A DNA stretch of 64,000 bases from Paenibacillus sacheonensis (GTDB lineage: Bacteria > Bacillota > Bacilli > Paenibacillales > Paenibacillaceae). Shown here piece after piece: positions 9,953 to 19,087 of this stretch. The notes under the pieces were generated by a model. The model worked only from the letters and a program-made list of their open reading frames with translations. It had not been told where the DNA came from and did no database searches. The translations under genes were made by a program, and so were the position numbers. Every line of letters begins with the position of its first letter. The first letter of the stretch is position 1. The stretch covers positions 521,667 to 585,666 of the forward strand of contig NZ_JAAAMU010000002.1 in assembly GCF_009909195.1 (NCBI RefSeq), given 5' to 3'.

Positions 9953-9999
9953 AGATCAGCCGCTCTCGGTATAATTCGAATACTTCCTTCGGCTGATCT
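9953..9999 (-). terminator. Intercistronic hairpin after the binding-protein gene
   Basis: On the minus strand GATCAGCCG pairs with CGGCTGATC, followed by TTCTTGTCTC. The T-run is weak, so this may be a leaky attenuator or a 3' stabiliser that keeps the binding-protein message abundant while allowing some read-through into the SLH glycosidase gene. Confidence 0.55.
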
Positions 10000-10036
10000 C
10001 TGAAGAACGGATTGCTTGCTTATTTGTTTGCTTGGA

Positions 10037-11629
10037 CTACTTTTTCAGGAAAGCATCGATTTGAGCTTGAAGCTCGGTCTGAATCTTCTTCAAAGGCGCT
10101 GCGCCTTCGCTCTTGAATGTTTCCCAGTACTTGTCGGGGTCGATGGCGCCGTTGAAAATTCCCGCATAATACTTGCCTTGAATGCTGGAGAATTGAGCGA
10201 TCTCGTTCTTAACCTTCGTTGCATCGAACGTAAAGCCGGTCAAGATGTCCGCCGTGAAGTTGTTTGCATCTCGGATGAAGCTTTCGTATTTCATCGTTTC
10301 TTCGTCCGTCGTATCGATCGTATATTCCATGACCGGATTCCATACGAGGCTGAACGATCCAAGGCCGCCGCCGTTCTGATCCTGGTTAGGCACCAATTGC
10401 TTGAAGCGTTTCTCCCCTGTCTCTTCCCAATCCTTGCCTTTCACGCCATGTTCCACCAGCATGTAGTTCCCCTCTTGGTTCGCCCAGTCCAGGAACATCA
10501 TCGCGCGCTCTTTGTTCTTGCTGACTTTAGGAATGACGACGAAGTTATCTACCATGAAGTTGGAGATGTTCTTGCCGGGCGTCAGATCGAAGAAGCGAAC
10601 CGCTTCCAATTCCCCGCCGGGAATTGTTTTCCCAAGCTCTTCTTTATTAATGATCGGACCGAATACGTTCTGCGGAGCAGCCATCGTAATGTTCTTCACG
10701 ATCGTATCTCTGCCGATATTTTTGGATGTCAGTACGTCCTGCGCGATGACTTTATCCGTATACAGCTTGCGAGCGTCCTCGATCTTGCTCCACACTCCCG
10801 GCTCCATCTCGTCGAACAGGTTATACGCCTTGCCGTCGTTTCCTTTGTAGTACAGCACGACGCTGCTGTTCAATGCTTGGGTAGGTCTGATATTCAGGCT
10901 CGTATCGTCTCTAAGCTGCCAGTTGACCCACGTATAGCTCAAATCGCTCGCGCCAGGTCCGAGCGTCAAGTTCGGATATTTCTCGTGTGCCTTGTACAAA
11001 TAGTTTTCCAGATCCTCATAAGACTGGACCAGCGGCAGATTCAAGGCTTCGCGAACATCTTTCCGGATATTTACGGAATGTCCTTGAATCGTGAAAATGC
11101 TGAGCGGAACGCCCATTGTCTTGCCGTTGAATGTATTCGCATCCCAAATTTGCTGCGAACGCGCCTTCACCACGTTGGGACCGTATTGCTCCAGCAAATC
11201 GCTGATATCCGTATAGAAATCGGAGTTAATCATTTGATTCATGTGCAGCCATGGCGCGTCGTACATCAAGTCGGCGTTCTCGCCTGCAGCCAGCATGATC
11301 TTGGTCTTCTGATCCAAATCCGGCCAATCGATATACGTAATATCCAATTTGGTGTTCTGCCCGTCTTCCAGGAGCTTCTTCTCCACGGCTTCCTTGACGG
11401 ACTTGTAGTTTGCCGGCTCTGTTCCGGGCAAGACCAGTTTCAATGTAACCGGCTCCATCGGATCTACCTTATCCGATGCCTTCCCATTGCTTGCAGCAGC
11501 GTTGTTCGCAGCTGCATTGTTGCCTGCTTTCGTGTTCGCGTTCTCGTTTGTGTTGGATGAATTATTGCCGCACCCTGTGAAAACAATTGCCATACTTAGT
11601 GCACATAGCAACGCTGACACTCTCTTCAT
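10037..11629 (-). CDS. Sugar ABC importer binding lipoprotein (LplA-like)
   Basis: The protein has 530 residues with a lipoprotein signal: MKRVSALLCALSMAIVFTGC, the Cys being the lipidation site. An Asn/Ala-rich tether follows, and then an extracellular solute-binding fold. The start chosen is the ATG at 11629, preceded by GGGGAGGG and six bases; ten extra upstream codons lack a better site. Large size and pairing with LplB/LplC-type permeases place it in the family that binds oligosaccharides from plant cell walls. It would capture glycan pieces released by the two secreted glycosidases nearby. No ATPase gene is present, so a shared MsmX-type ATPase is inferred. Confidence 0.9.
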   Translation of the reverse strand: MKRVSALLCALSMAIVFTGCGNNSSNTNENANTKAGNNAAANNAAASNGKASDKVDPMEPVTLKLVLPGTEPANYKSVKEAVEKKLLEDGQNTKLDITYIDWPDLDQKTKIMLAAGENADLMYDAPWLHMNQMINSDFYTDISDLLEQYGPNVVKARSQQIWDANTFNGKTMGVPLSIFTIQGHSVNIRKDVREALNLPLVQSYEDLENYLYKAHEKYPNLTLGPGASDLSYTWVNWQLRDDTSLNIRPTQALNSSVVLYYKGNDGKAYNLFDEMEPGVWSKIEDARKLYTDKVIAQDVLTSKNIGRDTIVKNITMAAPQNVFGPIINKEELGKTIPGGELEAVRFFDLTPGKNISNFMVDNFVVIPKVSKNKERAMMFLDWANQEGNYMLVEHGVKGKDWEETGEKRFKQLVPNQDQNGGGLGSFSLVWNPVMEYTIDTTDEETMKYESFIRDANNFTADILTGFTFDATKVKNEIAQFSSIQGKYYAGIFNGAIDPDKYWETFKSEGAAPLKKIQTELQAQIDAFLKK

Positions 11630-11699
11630 GTTAAACCCTCCCCATGATTGATCATTCATTTTCTATATTTCCATTAGCGAATGCTAACAAAAACCGCGT

Positions 11700-12575
11700 T
11701 TAGCCTTTCACCGAGCCCAGGGTTAACCCTTTGACGAAATACTTCTGCACGAAAGGATAAGCGAATACGATAGGTCCGATCGTGACGCATACCATCGCTA
11801 ATTTCAGTCCTTCCGCGGGCGGAATTAGAACGCCTGTGGAGAATAGCTTGAAGCTTTGACTATTCAGAATTTGCCTTAACAAAATCTGCAGCGGATAAAG
11901 ATTGGTATTATCAATAAAGAGCAGGCCCAGCCACCAGTCATTCCAATACTGCAAGGAGAAGAACAAGGAGACCGTCGTAATGACCGGCGTAGAGATCGGC
12001 CTTATAATCTGGAAGAAAATACGCCATTCATTCGCGCCGTCGACGGTTGCCGACTCATTGATTTCATAAGGCAAGCTGCGGAAATAAGTGACGAAGATGA
12101 AAGCGAAGAACGGATTCATGACGTAAGGCAGAATCATGACCATCATGGTGTCCTTCATATGCAGCCAATTCACGATTAATAGATAGAATCCGACCAAACC
12201 GCTGCCAAACACCATCGGGAGGTAGGTCATCATCGACAGGAAGTTGCCGAATTTGGCCTTCCGATGCGCGATGACATACGCGAAGGCGGCCGTTACGAAT
12301 ACGCCTAGAATGGTGCCCAACAGCGTGACGGTGACGGTGACGCCATAACTCTTGAAAATTTGGTTGCTCTTGAACAGATATCGGTAGGCTTCCATGCTGT
12401 ATTCGGAAGGAAACAGGACATAGCCCTTGTTCAGCAGCTTCTCGGATGCGAATGAATCGATGACGACGATCCAGAACGGAACCAGGCAGCCCAAGCCGGC
12501 GAGAATAAGAAAGGCATAGACAACGAACATGAACATGCGCTCTGACATGGTATTTTCTCGGATTTTCGCTTCCAT
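11700..12575 (-). CDS. Carbohydrate ABC permease (LplC/YtcP-like)
   Basis: A 291-residue inner-membrane permease with six predicted hydrophobic segments. The EAA loop is in the segment NESATVDGANEWRIFFQII, which couples to the ATPase. It ends VKGLTLGSVKG, typical of LplC-type proteins. Its ATG overlaps the last base of the upstream permease stop (TGATG), indicating coupled translation. It pairs with the permease at 12575-13486 and the lipoprotein at 10037-11629 to form a type I sugar importer. Confidence 0.93.
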   Translation of the reverse strand: MEAKIRENTMSERMFMFVVYAFLILAGLGCLVPFWIVVIDSFASEKLLNKGYVLFPSEYSMEAYRYLFKSNQIFKSYGVTVTVTLLGTILGVFVTAAFAYVIAHRKAKFGNFLSMMTYLPMVFGSGLVGFYLLIVNWLHMKDTMMVMILPYVMNPFFAFIFVTYFRSLPYEINESATVDGANEWRIFFQIIRPISTPVITTVSLFFSLQYWNDWWLGLLFIDNTNLYPLQILLRQILNSQSFKLFSTGVLIPPAEGLKLAMVCVTIGPIVFAYPFVQKYFVKGLTLGSVKG

Positions 12576-13486
12576 CAGAACAACCTCGAATCTTTATCGA
12601 TTTTGCGTACGATCGCATTGAAGATGACGATCGTCAGTAAACCCATTACGGATTGATAGAGTACGATCGCCGATGACATGCTGAAATCTCCCAGCTGTCT
12701 CAGAGCACGATACGAATAGGTGTCAATGACATCCGTCGTCGGATACAGAACTCCGTTATCGCCGATAATGCCGTAGATCATTCCGAAGTCTCCATAGAAG
12801 ATTTTTCCGATGCCTAGCAGCGTTAGTACAATGATGACCGGGCGAAGCAAAGGAAGCGTGATCTTCGTCACCTGCTGAAACCGCGTCGCTCCGTCGATGC
12901 GGGCACTTTCATAATAGTCCCCGGAGATACCGACGATGGACGCGAGGAGAATAATGGATAAGTAACCGGCATTTTTCCACACGGACACCATGGTCAGAAT
13001 GATCGGCCACACCCATGGGGTTTGATACCAATCCACCGCTTCCCAGCCGAACCAAGCGAACAGCCGGTTAGCAATTCCGTTGGTGCCGTTAAACAGCCCG
13101 AAGACCATAAGAGAAACAACAAGCCAGGAAATGAAGTAAGGCAGAAACACGAAGGATTGTACCAGCCTCTTGAAGACGGCTGCCCGGATCTCGTTCAAAA
13201 ATAGCGCGAACAGCGTCGCAATTGCAATTTGAAAGAATAGAAATAAAGCGTTCAGATACACGGTGTTCCACGTGATTTTTAGCCAGTCGGGGTTGTCGAA
13301 GAAGAACCGAAAGTTATCAAATCCGACCCAATCGCTTCCGAACACCCCCTTCTGCAGCTGGAAGCTCTTAAAGGCTAGCAAATGACTGCTGAGCGGCGCA
13401 TAAGAGAAGACCGCCAGAAAAATAAAACCCGGAATCGCCAATGAATAAAGGTATTTGTTCTTGATTAATTCCTGTAGTACTCGCAC
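12575..13486 (-). CDS. Carbohydrate ABC permease (LplB/YteP-like)
   Basis: The protein has 303 residues from the GTG at 13486. It shows the LplB-type N-terminal pattern SYAPLSSHLLAFKSF then GSDWVGFDNF, six hydrophobic segments, and an EAA loop around ESARIDGATRFQQVTKITLP. The GTG has AGGTGAGG five bases upstream. A longer frame reaches a TTG at 13528, but that codon would fall at the expected transcription start just downstream of the GATACA element, so it is rejected. This is the first gene of the importer operon, directly behind the shared AraC-type control element. Confidence 0.9.
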   Translation of the reverse strand: MRVLQELIKNKYLYSLAIPGFIFLAVFSYAPLSSHLLAFKSFQLQKGVFGSDWVGFDNFRFFFDNPDWLKITWNTVYLNALFLFFQIAIATLFALFLNEIRAAVFKRLVQSFVFLPYFISWLVVSLMVFGLFNGTNGIANRLFAWFGWEAVDWYQTPWVWPIILTMVSVWKNAGYLSIILLASIVGISGDYYESARIDGATRFQQVTKITLPLLRPVIIVLTLLGIGKIFYGDFGMIYGIIGDNGVLYPTTDVIDTYSYRALRQLGDFSMSSAIVLYQSVMGLLTIVIFNAIVRKIDKDSRLF

Positions 13487-13530
13487 TGCATCCTCACCTT
13501 TCCAATTCAGTGTCTCGTCGATGTGCAAAC

Positions 13531-13594
13531 TGTATCACCAGCGGCAACCCATTGGAAAGTCCTTATTCTACAAGGAGTATCGGATATGACTTTT
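13531..13594 (-). promoter_or_regulatory. Promoter and probable AraC operator, copy 1
   Basis: On the minus strand GACTTT (complement of 13556-13561) lies 19 bp upstream of GATACA (13531-13536), and AAAAGTC (13588-13594) lies 26 bp further up, giving an AAAGTC...GACTTT inverted repeat. The plus-strand block 13556-13570 is identical over 15 bases to 18466-18480, upstream of the second glycosidase, with the same 19-bp spacing to GATACA. Shared layout at two related promoters suggests the binding site of the AraC regulator encoded next door. The regulator assignment is inference. Confidence 0.65.
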
Positions 13595-13660
13595 GCAAAG
13601 AATCGCAAGGAATACTGTCACTTTCAACACCGGATCAGCACCGCTAGTACCTATTAACAC

Positions 13661-13699
13661 CTACAATAAAGGCCAGTAGTCTCGAATAGACTACTGGCC
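13661..13699 (-). terminator. Terminator of the AraC regulator gene
   Basis: A 12-bp perfect stem, GGCCAGTAGTCT against AGACTACTGGCC, is followed on the minus strand by TTTATTG. It lies about 33 bases past the regulator stop and separates it from the importer operon. Confidence 0.85.
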
Positions 13700-13731
13700 G
13701 GCATGATGCATCTGCATCGCCATAACACTAG

Positions 13732-15969
13732 TTATTTCATCATGTCCCGATACTGCTTTGGCGTTAAGCCTGTCACCTTCTTGAATACGGAGAAAAAGTG
13801 GCTTTTCGTCAGGAAGCCGGAGCGATCCATAATCTCGGCTATCGTCTGATCGGAAGAAACCAGCTGCTTCTTGACGAATTCGATTTTGTTCTCAAGGATG
13901 TAATCGCTGATGCTGATGTTAGTGATCCCTTTAAACAGCTGTCTCACATAACTCACCGACAAGGATAAGTGATCCGCGATGCCTTCGAGCGACAACAGCG
14001 GGTCATGCAAATTGGTATGAATGAATTCCTTGATCTCATTTACGATCTCCTCTTTATGCCCGGTCACCTTAGGTGCGGATATTTCCTCCACGATACGGCC
14101 AATCAGCCTCTCCATCCATTCAACGGCCTCATGCAGGGCGTGAAACTGGTCCAGCGTTCTGCTAATTCCGTTAATCTCTTGAATAACGTTCAACCGGCCG
14201 AAAGCTTTCGTAATCTCATACACGAACAAGGTGAGCTGCAGCTTGCATTCCGCGTACGAAACCCCAGCCATAACCCGCAGCTGCTGCCGAAGTCTCAGAA
14301 TGGCCTCTTCCCCTTGTTCGTGCCGGATGGATAATATAATATCCTCTGAAATATTCTCGAAGGATGGAACAGTCCCCACCAGATCCGTGTACTGCTCTTC
14401 CGTAAATATCTGATTATCGCCTTTAATAAACTTCAGCATGGTAAGCTCGTAAATATGTTGGTAGAGCTGATGGAAGTCTTCCTCCGCAGTGCCCGGTTGG
14501 CTAATGGCAATGGCGGTTGATAGCTTGATGACGGATTCAATATGCGCTTGAATGTCGAATAAGCGCTGCTGCAAGCGTTCGCCGGATTCTTCCTCATCGG
14601 CGCCAACCCATATCAGAATATGGTCGCTCCCCATGTCCAAGCATTCGACGGCATAGCCCGAATGACTGAGAATCTCTTCGGCGATATTCCGCATTGCATA
14701 TTTCAGAAGCTTGCGTGAAAGGAAGTCATATTGCTCGCAGAAGAGCTGGTAGGACTCAATGCGAATGACGGCCAGATACAAGCAGCTTCTGCTGAGCAGC
14801 TTCGTCTCAGAACGAAGAAACTCGCTTCCTGCCAATGATAATTCCCCTTGATACAACCATTGTCTGAGCTGTTCCGAGCGAACCAGGTCATGCGTTTCCC
14901 GAATCGACGAATGTAGCGACTCCACATTATCGAGCAGCATATCCAGACTCTTATTCATGAAAGAGAATTCGCTGTGCGTCAGTATGTTGGAGAACGATAC
15001 CGTTCGATTGTCTTTGGGAAGCTTGATTTGCAATTTATCGACCAAGTGCGAGAGCGGACTCAGCGAGCGTCGCGAGCTCCAATAGAACAGCGCGGCGATC
15101 AGCGCCAATACCAAACAGGAGAAGACGATGATTTGCTGCTTCAACAGGCTGACCTTTGAAGTCAGCTCGGAGTAATCGACGGCATAATAGATCTGCCAGT
15201 CCGATTTGGTTGTCGCTTCGTTAATGACCCAACGGTTGCCCTCTGCCCGAACGTCGAATTGATTCTCGGCGTTCTTCAGATAGGCATCTCCGACTTGCTT
15301 GACGAATTGGTCATCGCTCTCCCCCAGCAGCCTCTTGCCATCCGCTGAAAGAATGAATAACGCCACGCCTTTAACCGAGTCGGGACCAAACAGGAAGTTC
15401 ATGATCATTTGCTCGTCAATCAACAGAACAAGAAAGTTATTCTCGTTCTTCTTCGGCGAGGCCGGAGAAATCATCGCCAAATATTCATTCCCCTCCACCT
15501 CGTGATTAAAGACGGTGAGGTATTCCTGTTCCTTCGCCTTCTCCAGAATAATCCGATCGTTGAATGCTGCATAGTCGATCTCGCCTTGTTTGGAATCGAT
15601 CACCTTCCGAGTCAGCGTATTAATGAGATAGGAACGCGCGATAAACTTCTCGTTGAACATAAAATTATTTTGCGTTCGTATCGCGGCAGTCGTGTTTAAG
15701 ACGTTGTCGGGATCGCCGTAATACCAATTCTGAATCGTTTGATCATTGTAAATCGTATAGGCGTTATCCTTTAATTTATCGAATATAAACTCCGTATTGT
15801 ACCGGATATTGTTGACTTTGGACTGGGCCGTCTCGTTGAGCTCCATCATCGTATAACGGGCAAATTGGGAGAATAGCAGAATGACAAACGGAATAAAGAC
15901 GATGACGAACAAGCAGATAAAAATAAGAAAATTCCGGAAATAGATTCGTTGATACCCCGTCTTGGTCAT
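13732..15969 (-). CDS. Membrane-bound AraC-family transcription regulator
   Basis: The protein has 745 residues. One transmembrane segment at ~10-32 and another at ~280-302 flank an extracellular sensor of about 245 residues, probably dCache-like. The cytoplasmic part ends in two helix-turn-helix motifs, SLEGIADHLSLSVSYVRQLF and TIAEIMDRSGFLTKSHFFSV, then FKKVTGLTPKQYRDMMK, the AraC signature. Such regulators detect extracellular sugars, often through a binding protein, and switch on the adjacent LplABC-type importer. The gene lies between the two glycosidase units that share the spaced repeat, so it is the best candidate for binding that site. A CcpA-like box lies in its leader. Confidence 0.93.
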   Translation of the reverse strand: MTKTGYQRIYFRNFLIFICLFVIVFIPFVILLFSQFARYTMMELNETAQSKVNNIRYNTEFIFDKLKDNAYTIYNDQTIQNWYYGDPDNVLNTTAAIRTQNNFMFNEKFIARSYLINTLTRKVIDSKQGEIDYAAFNDRIILEKAKEQEYLTVFNHEVEGNEYLAMISPASPKKNENNFLVLLIDEQMIMNFLFGPDSVKGVALFILSADGKRLLGESDDQFVKQVGDAYLKNAENQFDVRAEGNRWVINEATTKSDWQIYYAVDYSELTSKVSLLKQQIIVFSCLVLALIAALFYWSSRRSLSPLSHLVDKLQIKLPKDNRTVSFSNILTHSEFSFMNKSLDMLLDNVESLHSSIRETHDLVRSEQLRQWLYQGELSLAGSEFLRSETKLLSRSCLYLAVIRIESYQLFCEQYDFLSRKLLKYAMRNIAEEILSHSGYAVECLDMGSDHILIWVGADEEESGERLQQRLFDIQAHIESVIKLSTAIAISQPGTAEEDFHQLYQHIYELTMLKFIKGDNQIFTEEQYTDLVGTVPSFENISEDIILSIRHEQGEEAILRLRQQLRVMAGVSYAECKLQLTLFVYEITKAFGRLNVIQEINGISRTLDQFHALHEAVEWMERLIGRIVEEISAPKVTGHKEEIVNEIKEFIHTNLHDPLLSLEGIADHLSLSVSYVRQLFKGITNISISDYILENKIEFVKKQLVSSDQTIAEIMDRSGFLTKSHFFSVFKKVTGLTPKQYRDMMK

Positions 15970-15995
15970 GTGGATTCCCCTTAATCAAAATCGAT

Positions 15996-16011
15996 GATAA
16001 AGCGCTTTCTT
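15996..16011 (-). promoter_or_regulatory. Candidate CcpA catabolite-repression box
   Basis: The minus strand reads AAGAAAGCGCTTTATC, a close match to the cre pattern with a perfect AAAGCGCTTT core. It lies 27-42 bases upstream of the AraC-regulator start, between GATACA (a possible -10 at about 16020) and the gene. Repression of the activator by preferred sugars would silence the whole locus. Confidence 0.55.
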
Positions 16012-16099
16012 AAATTTGTATCACATTGTCTCTCAGCCAACCAGTAAACCATTCATTAAATAAGTAAATAGATGGAAGCTTCGCGAATATCGCATACAA

Positions 16100-16128
16100 G
16101 CCGGCACCGATTGGGAATCGATGCCAGC
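16100..16128 (-). terminator. Hairpin after the second secreted glycosidase
   Basis: On the minus strand GCTGGCATCGATT pairs over 13 positions, including G-T pairs, with AATCGGTGCCGGC around a CCC loop. The T-run after it (TTGTAT) is poor, so termination may be incomplete. Confidence 0.5.
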
Positions 16129-16141
16129 TGGTTAGATCTTA

Positions 16142-18370
16142 TTAAGGTATAAGGTTGGCGTAATCGCTTAATGTGGCATTAGTACCCGTTCCGAACTGCG
16201 ACTCGTTCATCCAGAACGTAGCGGTCATATTAAGCGCTCTTGCCTCCTTGTCGATGAATGCCATTTGCGCCGCCGTGTTGTTCCCCGAATTCTCTCCCGC
16301 GATCCGTAGTCCTTTCACATTCGCCAGGTAAGCCATATATCTGAGCGGGCTTTCCAGGTTATGCGTGCCGCCTGTTCCAGGCTGCTCGGTCCATGTGCAG
16401 TATGGAATGGCCTTTGGATTGGTCAGCGCATTGATCTGTCGCTCCCAGTCCAGTCCCATCTGGAGCTGACCGTTGATTTCAGGCGCTGTGCTCCCGTTAA
16501 GCCGGACATTCACGGCCCCTGCCACATCGCCAGGCCGAATGCCCGAGGACGGATAAAGCACGTATAAATAAGCATTCGGATATTTATTGCTGTACGTGCC
16601 GATCAACCAATTCGAATAATCGGTAAGCTTCTGGAAGTAGTAATCGATAAATTGTTGAGCTTTTGTCGTATCGGTATCTCCCGGCTTCCACCCGGGAACA
16701 GAAGAGCCAGCTTGGGCATTGGCGTCAAAGACCCAGTATGAATTCGTATGCCCGTTAAAGGTCGGATCCGGGTATCTTAATTCATTCCACCCGAGTCCGC
16801 CGACCCGAATCGCGTATACATCCGGAAAGTCTTGCTTTACCCTGGCGATATAATTCGCTTGGGCATTTCGCACGTTAGCGTTAAATACGGCATTCGGCAC
16901 ATCATTGCCGATGGTGGAGGAGCTCCATACATCGCCATATTGATTCTTAAACCTCGTATTGCTATCCAGATTGAATACCCAGGCCGGCGGATATTGGAGC
17001 CCGACATCCAATGTGATTCTAAAACCCGCATTCTTGTAGGCGTTATAAATCGCTTGCTTGCTGCTGATGTAGCTGGAGTTGAACGAACCCTGCGACTGTT
17101 CATACTGATCCCAGCCAAGCTCAAACGTCAAATTGGTAATTCCGGCAGCCTTCTCATCGGTCAGCAGGCTCGTGCTTGAAGGCGTTTTCAACAAGGCATA
17201 ATCGATTCCCAGCGATGAAATCATCAGATCATCAATATAGCCTCTGAACTGTCCCGTTTCGGGTGCATGATCGTACGCGATCAGAATACGGTCGATTGTT
17301 TTGCCGCTTGCCCAGGCTCCTATATTGCTCTTGATTTGGGTCCATTGATTGGCCGTTCCCCGCGGCGCGGAAGGATGCATGGATCCTCCATTCGTATCGA
17401 CCGCCCCGCTGTCTCTCAGATTCGTGCCGTCCGTATAGATGAGGTCAACGCCGACATATCGGCCCAGATTCTGTTGCGGGTAGATCCAGTACTCCAATGT
17501 CGAAGTGGGATCCACGGGAATGTTCACATCGAATACTTTGAAGTACACGCTGGACGCGGACGTGCTGTTATCTTTGCCGGAGTACATGAGCGCTTTCGTG
17601 CCCGAATGCGCCGACTCCTGTCGGACTCCGAGCTCCGGCGCTCCGGTGCTGTATGCGCCGACATTGTTAATGCTCTCTGTTGTATCGGTCCAAGTCGGCT
17701 GGATCTGCTGTGATTCCACCCCTCCGAAGAAAGCGCCCGGATTGGATGAGGTAATCTGGATATCATCGATTGAGCCCTTAAATTGCCCGGTATCAGCCGC
17801 GTGATCATACGCTATGAGTATGCGGTCAACCGTCTTGCCGCTCACCCAAGCGCCGATATTGCTTTTGGTTTGAGACCACTGATTCACGGTTCCCCGAGGC
17901 GTATTGGGATGGAGCGCGACGCCGTTCATATCGACCGCACCGCTGTCCCGCAGGTATGTACCGTCCGTAAATACTAAATCCACCGCGACATAGCGGGCTA
18001 AATTCTGTTCGGGATAGGTCCAATAGGATAACTTCGAGGTTGCGTCCAACGTAACGTTGACGTCAAACACTTTAAAATAAATAGAGGACTGCGAGGTGCT
18101 GTTATCTTTGCCGGAGAAATGAAGCGATCTGCTCCCCATGTAAGCGCGGTCGGTGTCCACGAACAGTTCGGGATTGATTCCCGTGCTGTAACCCGCTACA
18201 TTGCTCGAGCTCTCGATTGTACTGGACCACGTCGGATAAATGTCCGAGGTTTCAACGCCGCTTGCAAATGTCCCAGCAGCATTAGCAATTCCGAGTGGAA
18301 ATTGAAACACCGTACACATCATCAACACAACGAGTACTGCAAACGATACCCTCTTTCCGAACCCATCCAT
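16142..18370 (-). CDS. Secreted glycosidase with two N-terminal binding repeats
   Basis: The protein has 742 residues. A signal peptide ends near GIANAAG. Two tandem ~178-residue beta-sandwich repeats (about 35-212 and 213-392) share LSYW or LEYW, RDSGAVD, HP and DD(I/L)xI(S/T)S positions with the four repeats of the 1,900-residue protein. The catalytic region (~393-742) contains GLGWNELRYPD and IAGENSG, near-identical to the same landmarks there. It has no SLH domains, so it is free or loosely bound. ATG at 18370 has GGGGG seven bases upstream, better placed than the ATG two codons earlier. It is preceded by the shared AraC-type element. The sequence supports a GH14/GH42-like barrel; the substrate is unknown. 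Confidence 0.87.
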   Translation of the reverse strand: MDGFGKRVSFAVLVVLMMCTVFQFPLGIANAAGTFASGVETSDIYPTWSSTIESSSNVAGYSTGINPELFVDTDRAYMGSRSLHFSGKDNSTSQSSIYFKVFDVNVTLDATSKLSYWTYPEQNLARYVAVDLVFTDGTYLRDSGAVDMNGVALHPNTPRGTVNQWSQTKSNIGAWVSGKTVDRILIAYDHAADTGQFKGSIDDIQITSSNPGAFFGGVESQQIQPTWTDTTESINNVGAYSTGAPELGVRQESAHSGTKALMYSGKDNSTSASSVYFKVFDVNIPVDPTSTLEYWIYPQQNLGRYVGVDLIYTDGTNLRDSGAVDTNGGSMHPSAPRGTANQWTQIKSNIGAWASGKTIDRILIAYDHAPETGQFRGYIDDLMISSLGIDYALLKTPSSTSLLTDEKAAGITNLTFELGWDQYEQSQGSFNSSYISSKQAIYNAYKNAGFRITLDVGLQYPPAWVFNLDSNTRFKNQYGDVWSSSTIGNDVPNAVFNANVRNAQANYIARVKQDFPDVYAIRVGGLGWNELRYPDPTFNGHTNSYWVFDANAQAGSSVPGWKPGDTDTTKAQQFIDYYFQKLTDYSNWLIGTYSNKYPNAYLYVLYPSSGIRPGDVAGAVNVRLNGSTAPEINGQLQMGLDWERQINALTNPKAIPYCTWTEQPGTGGTHNLESPLRYMAYLANVKGLRIAGENSGNNTAAQMAFIDKEARALNMTATFWMNESQFGTGTNATLSDYANLIP

Positions 18371-18440
18371 TACCATTCCCCCTTATAAAATATCAGTCCT
18401 AGCACCTGAATTCGAGATTGAATTCAAATGCATGAGTAAA

Positions 18441-18505
18441 TGTATCATCCCCGTTTGGAAGCGATAAAGTCCTTATTCTAGCTGCTGGTATTCGATCTGA
18501 CTTTT
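18441..18505 (-). promoter_or_regulatory. Promoter and probable AraC operator, copy 2
   Basis: It repeats the layout at 13531-13594: GATACA (18441-18446), GACTTT exactly 19 bp upstream (18466-18471), the identical 15-base block 18466-18480, and a distal AAAAGTC (18499-18505) 27 bp further. Flanking sequence is not conserved, so the match is unlikely to be simple duplication. Confidence 0.65.
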
Positions 18506-18510
18506 TGGCA

Positions 18511-18832
18511 GTAAACTGGAGACTTGACCCAGAAACGAGTTCAGGCAATGGAAGGGCCAGATGTCCCTCAGCAAACGTGGCCGGCCAAGGCTTCGGCATG
18601 CCCTATTCATGGCAACCATGGCCCTCATCATGAACGATGAATCGTTTAAACGACAGCAAGAAATAAATGTAAAGACGAAAAGCATGAAGTGCCGATGCGC
18701 TCAGTGATGAAGCTTTGCGGCATACTGGCTCGCCTTCTGGTTGCCATGGCACGGAGCGGTGAAGCTTACGAACCGCATCACGCTCTTTTCAAAAGGACAC
18801 AGAACCGTACCGTTAGGATACCCACCGGATAG
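18511..18832 (+). pseudogene. Decayed IS110-family transposase, C-terminal part
   Basis: Three plus-strand frames joined by small shifts rebuild the C-terminal half of an IS110/IS116/IS902 transposase. The first reads LDPETSSGNGR. The second reads MSLSKRGRPRLRHALFMATM, matching the ISKRG-LR-AL-MA signature. The third reads PMRSVMKLCGILARLLVAMA then RSGEAYEP, the usual end of the protein. At least two frameshifts and the missing RuvC-like half show it is dead. It begins about 5 bases from the distal repeat of the neighbouring promoter. It shows past insertion of a mobile element beside the second glycosidase gene. Confidence 0.75.
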
Positions 18833-19066
18833 GCGTAACGAAGGAATGAAAGGGCATCGACCCGTCGAGAAATGGGAGTGAAAGCCTCCGGAAGTACGTG
18901 GAGCAGCGTGCAGCAGCGCAGTACAAAAAGGAGCGAATACTCGCCCCTTCTGTTCCCGCATGCGCTTCGGTTGCCAAACTTGACAGTACGTCCCCTCTTC
19001 TTTCCGGGTAGCCATTTGTTCTTGTCATTTGGTTTTGACAAGAACTTGATCCCATAAATACAAAAA
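18833..19066. other. Probable 3' tail of the IS110 remnant
   Basis: No gene is supported here. Several overlapping short frames exist on both strands, but none has a convincing ribosome site or recognisable protein pattern. Position suggests the non-coding end of the decayed element. The block ends at the hairpin at 19067. Confidence 0.4.
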
Positions 19067-19087
19067 GCCGCGATTATCGCGGCCTTT
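19062..19087. terminator. Short hairpin with T-runs on both strands
   Basis: GCCGCGAT and ATCGCGGC form an 8-bp stem, with TTTTTG on the minus side and CTTTA on the plus side. No clear gene feeds into it. It marks the right border of the IS remnant region. Confidence 0.5.
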
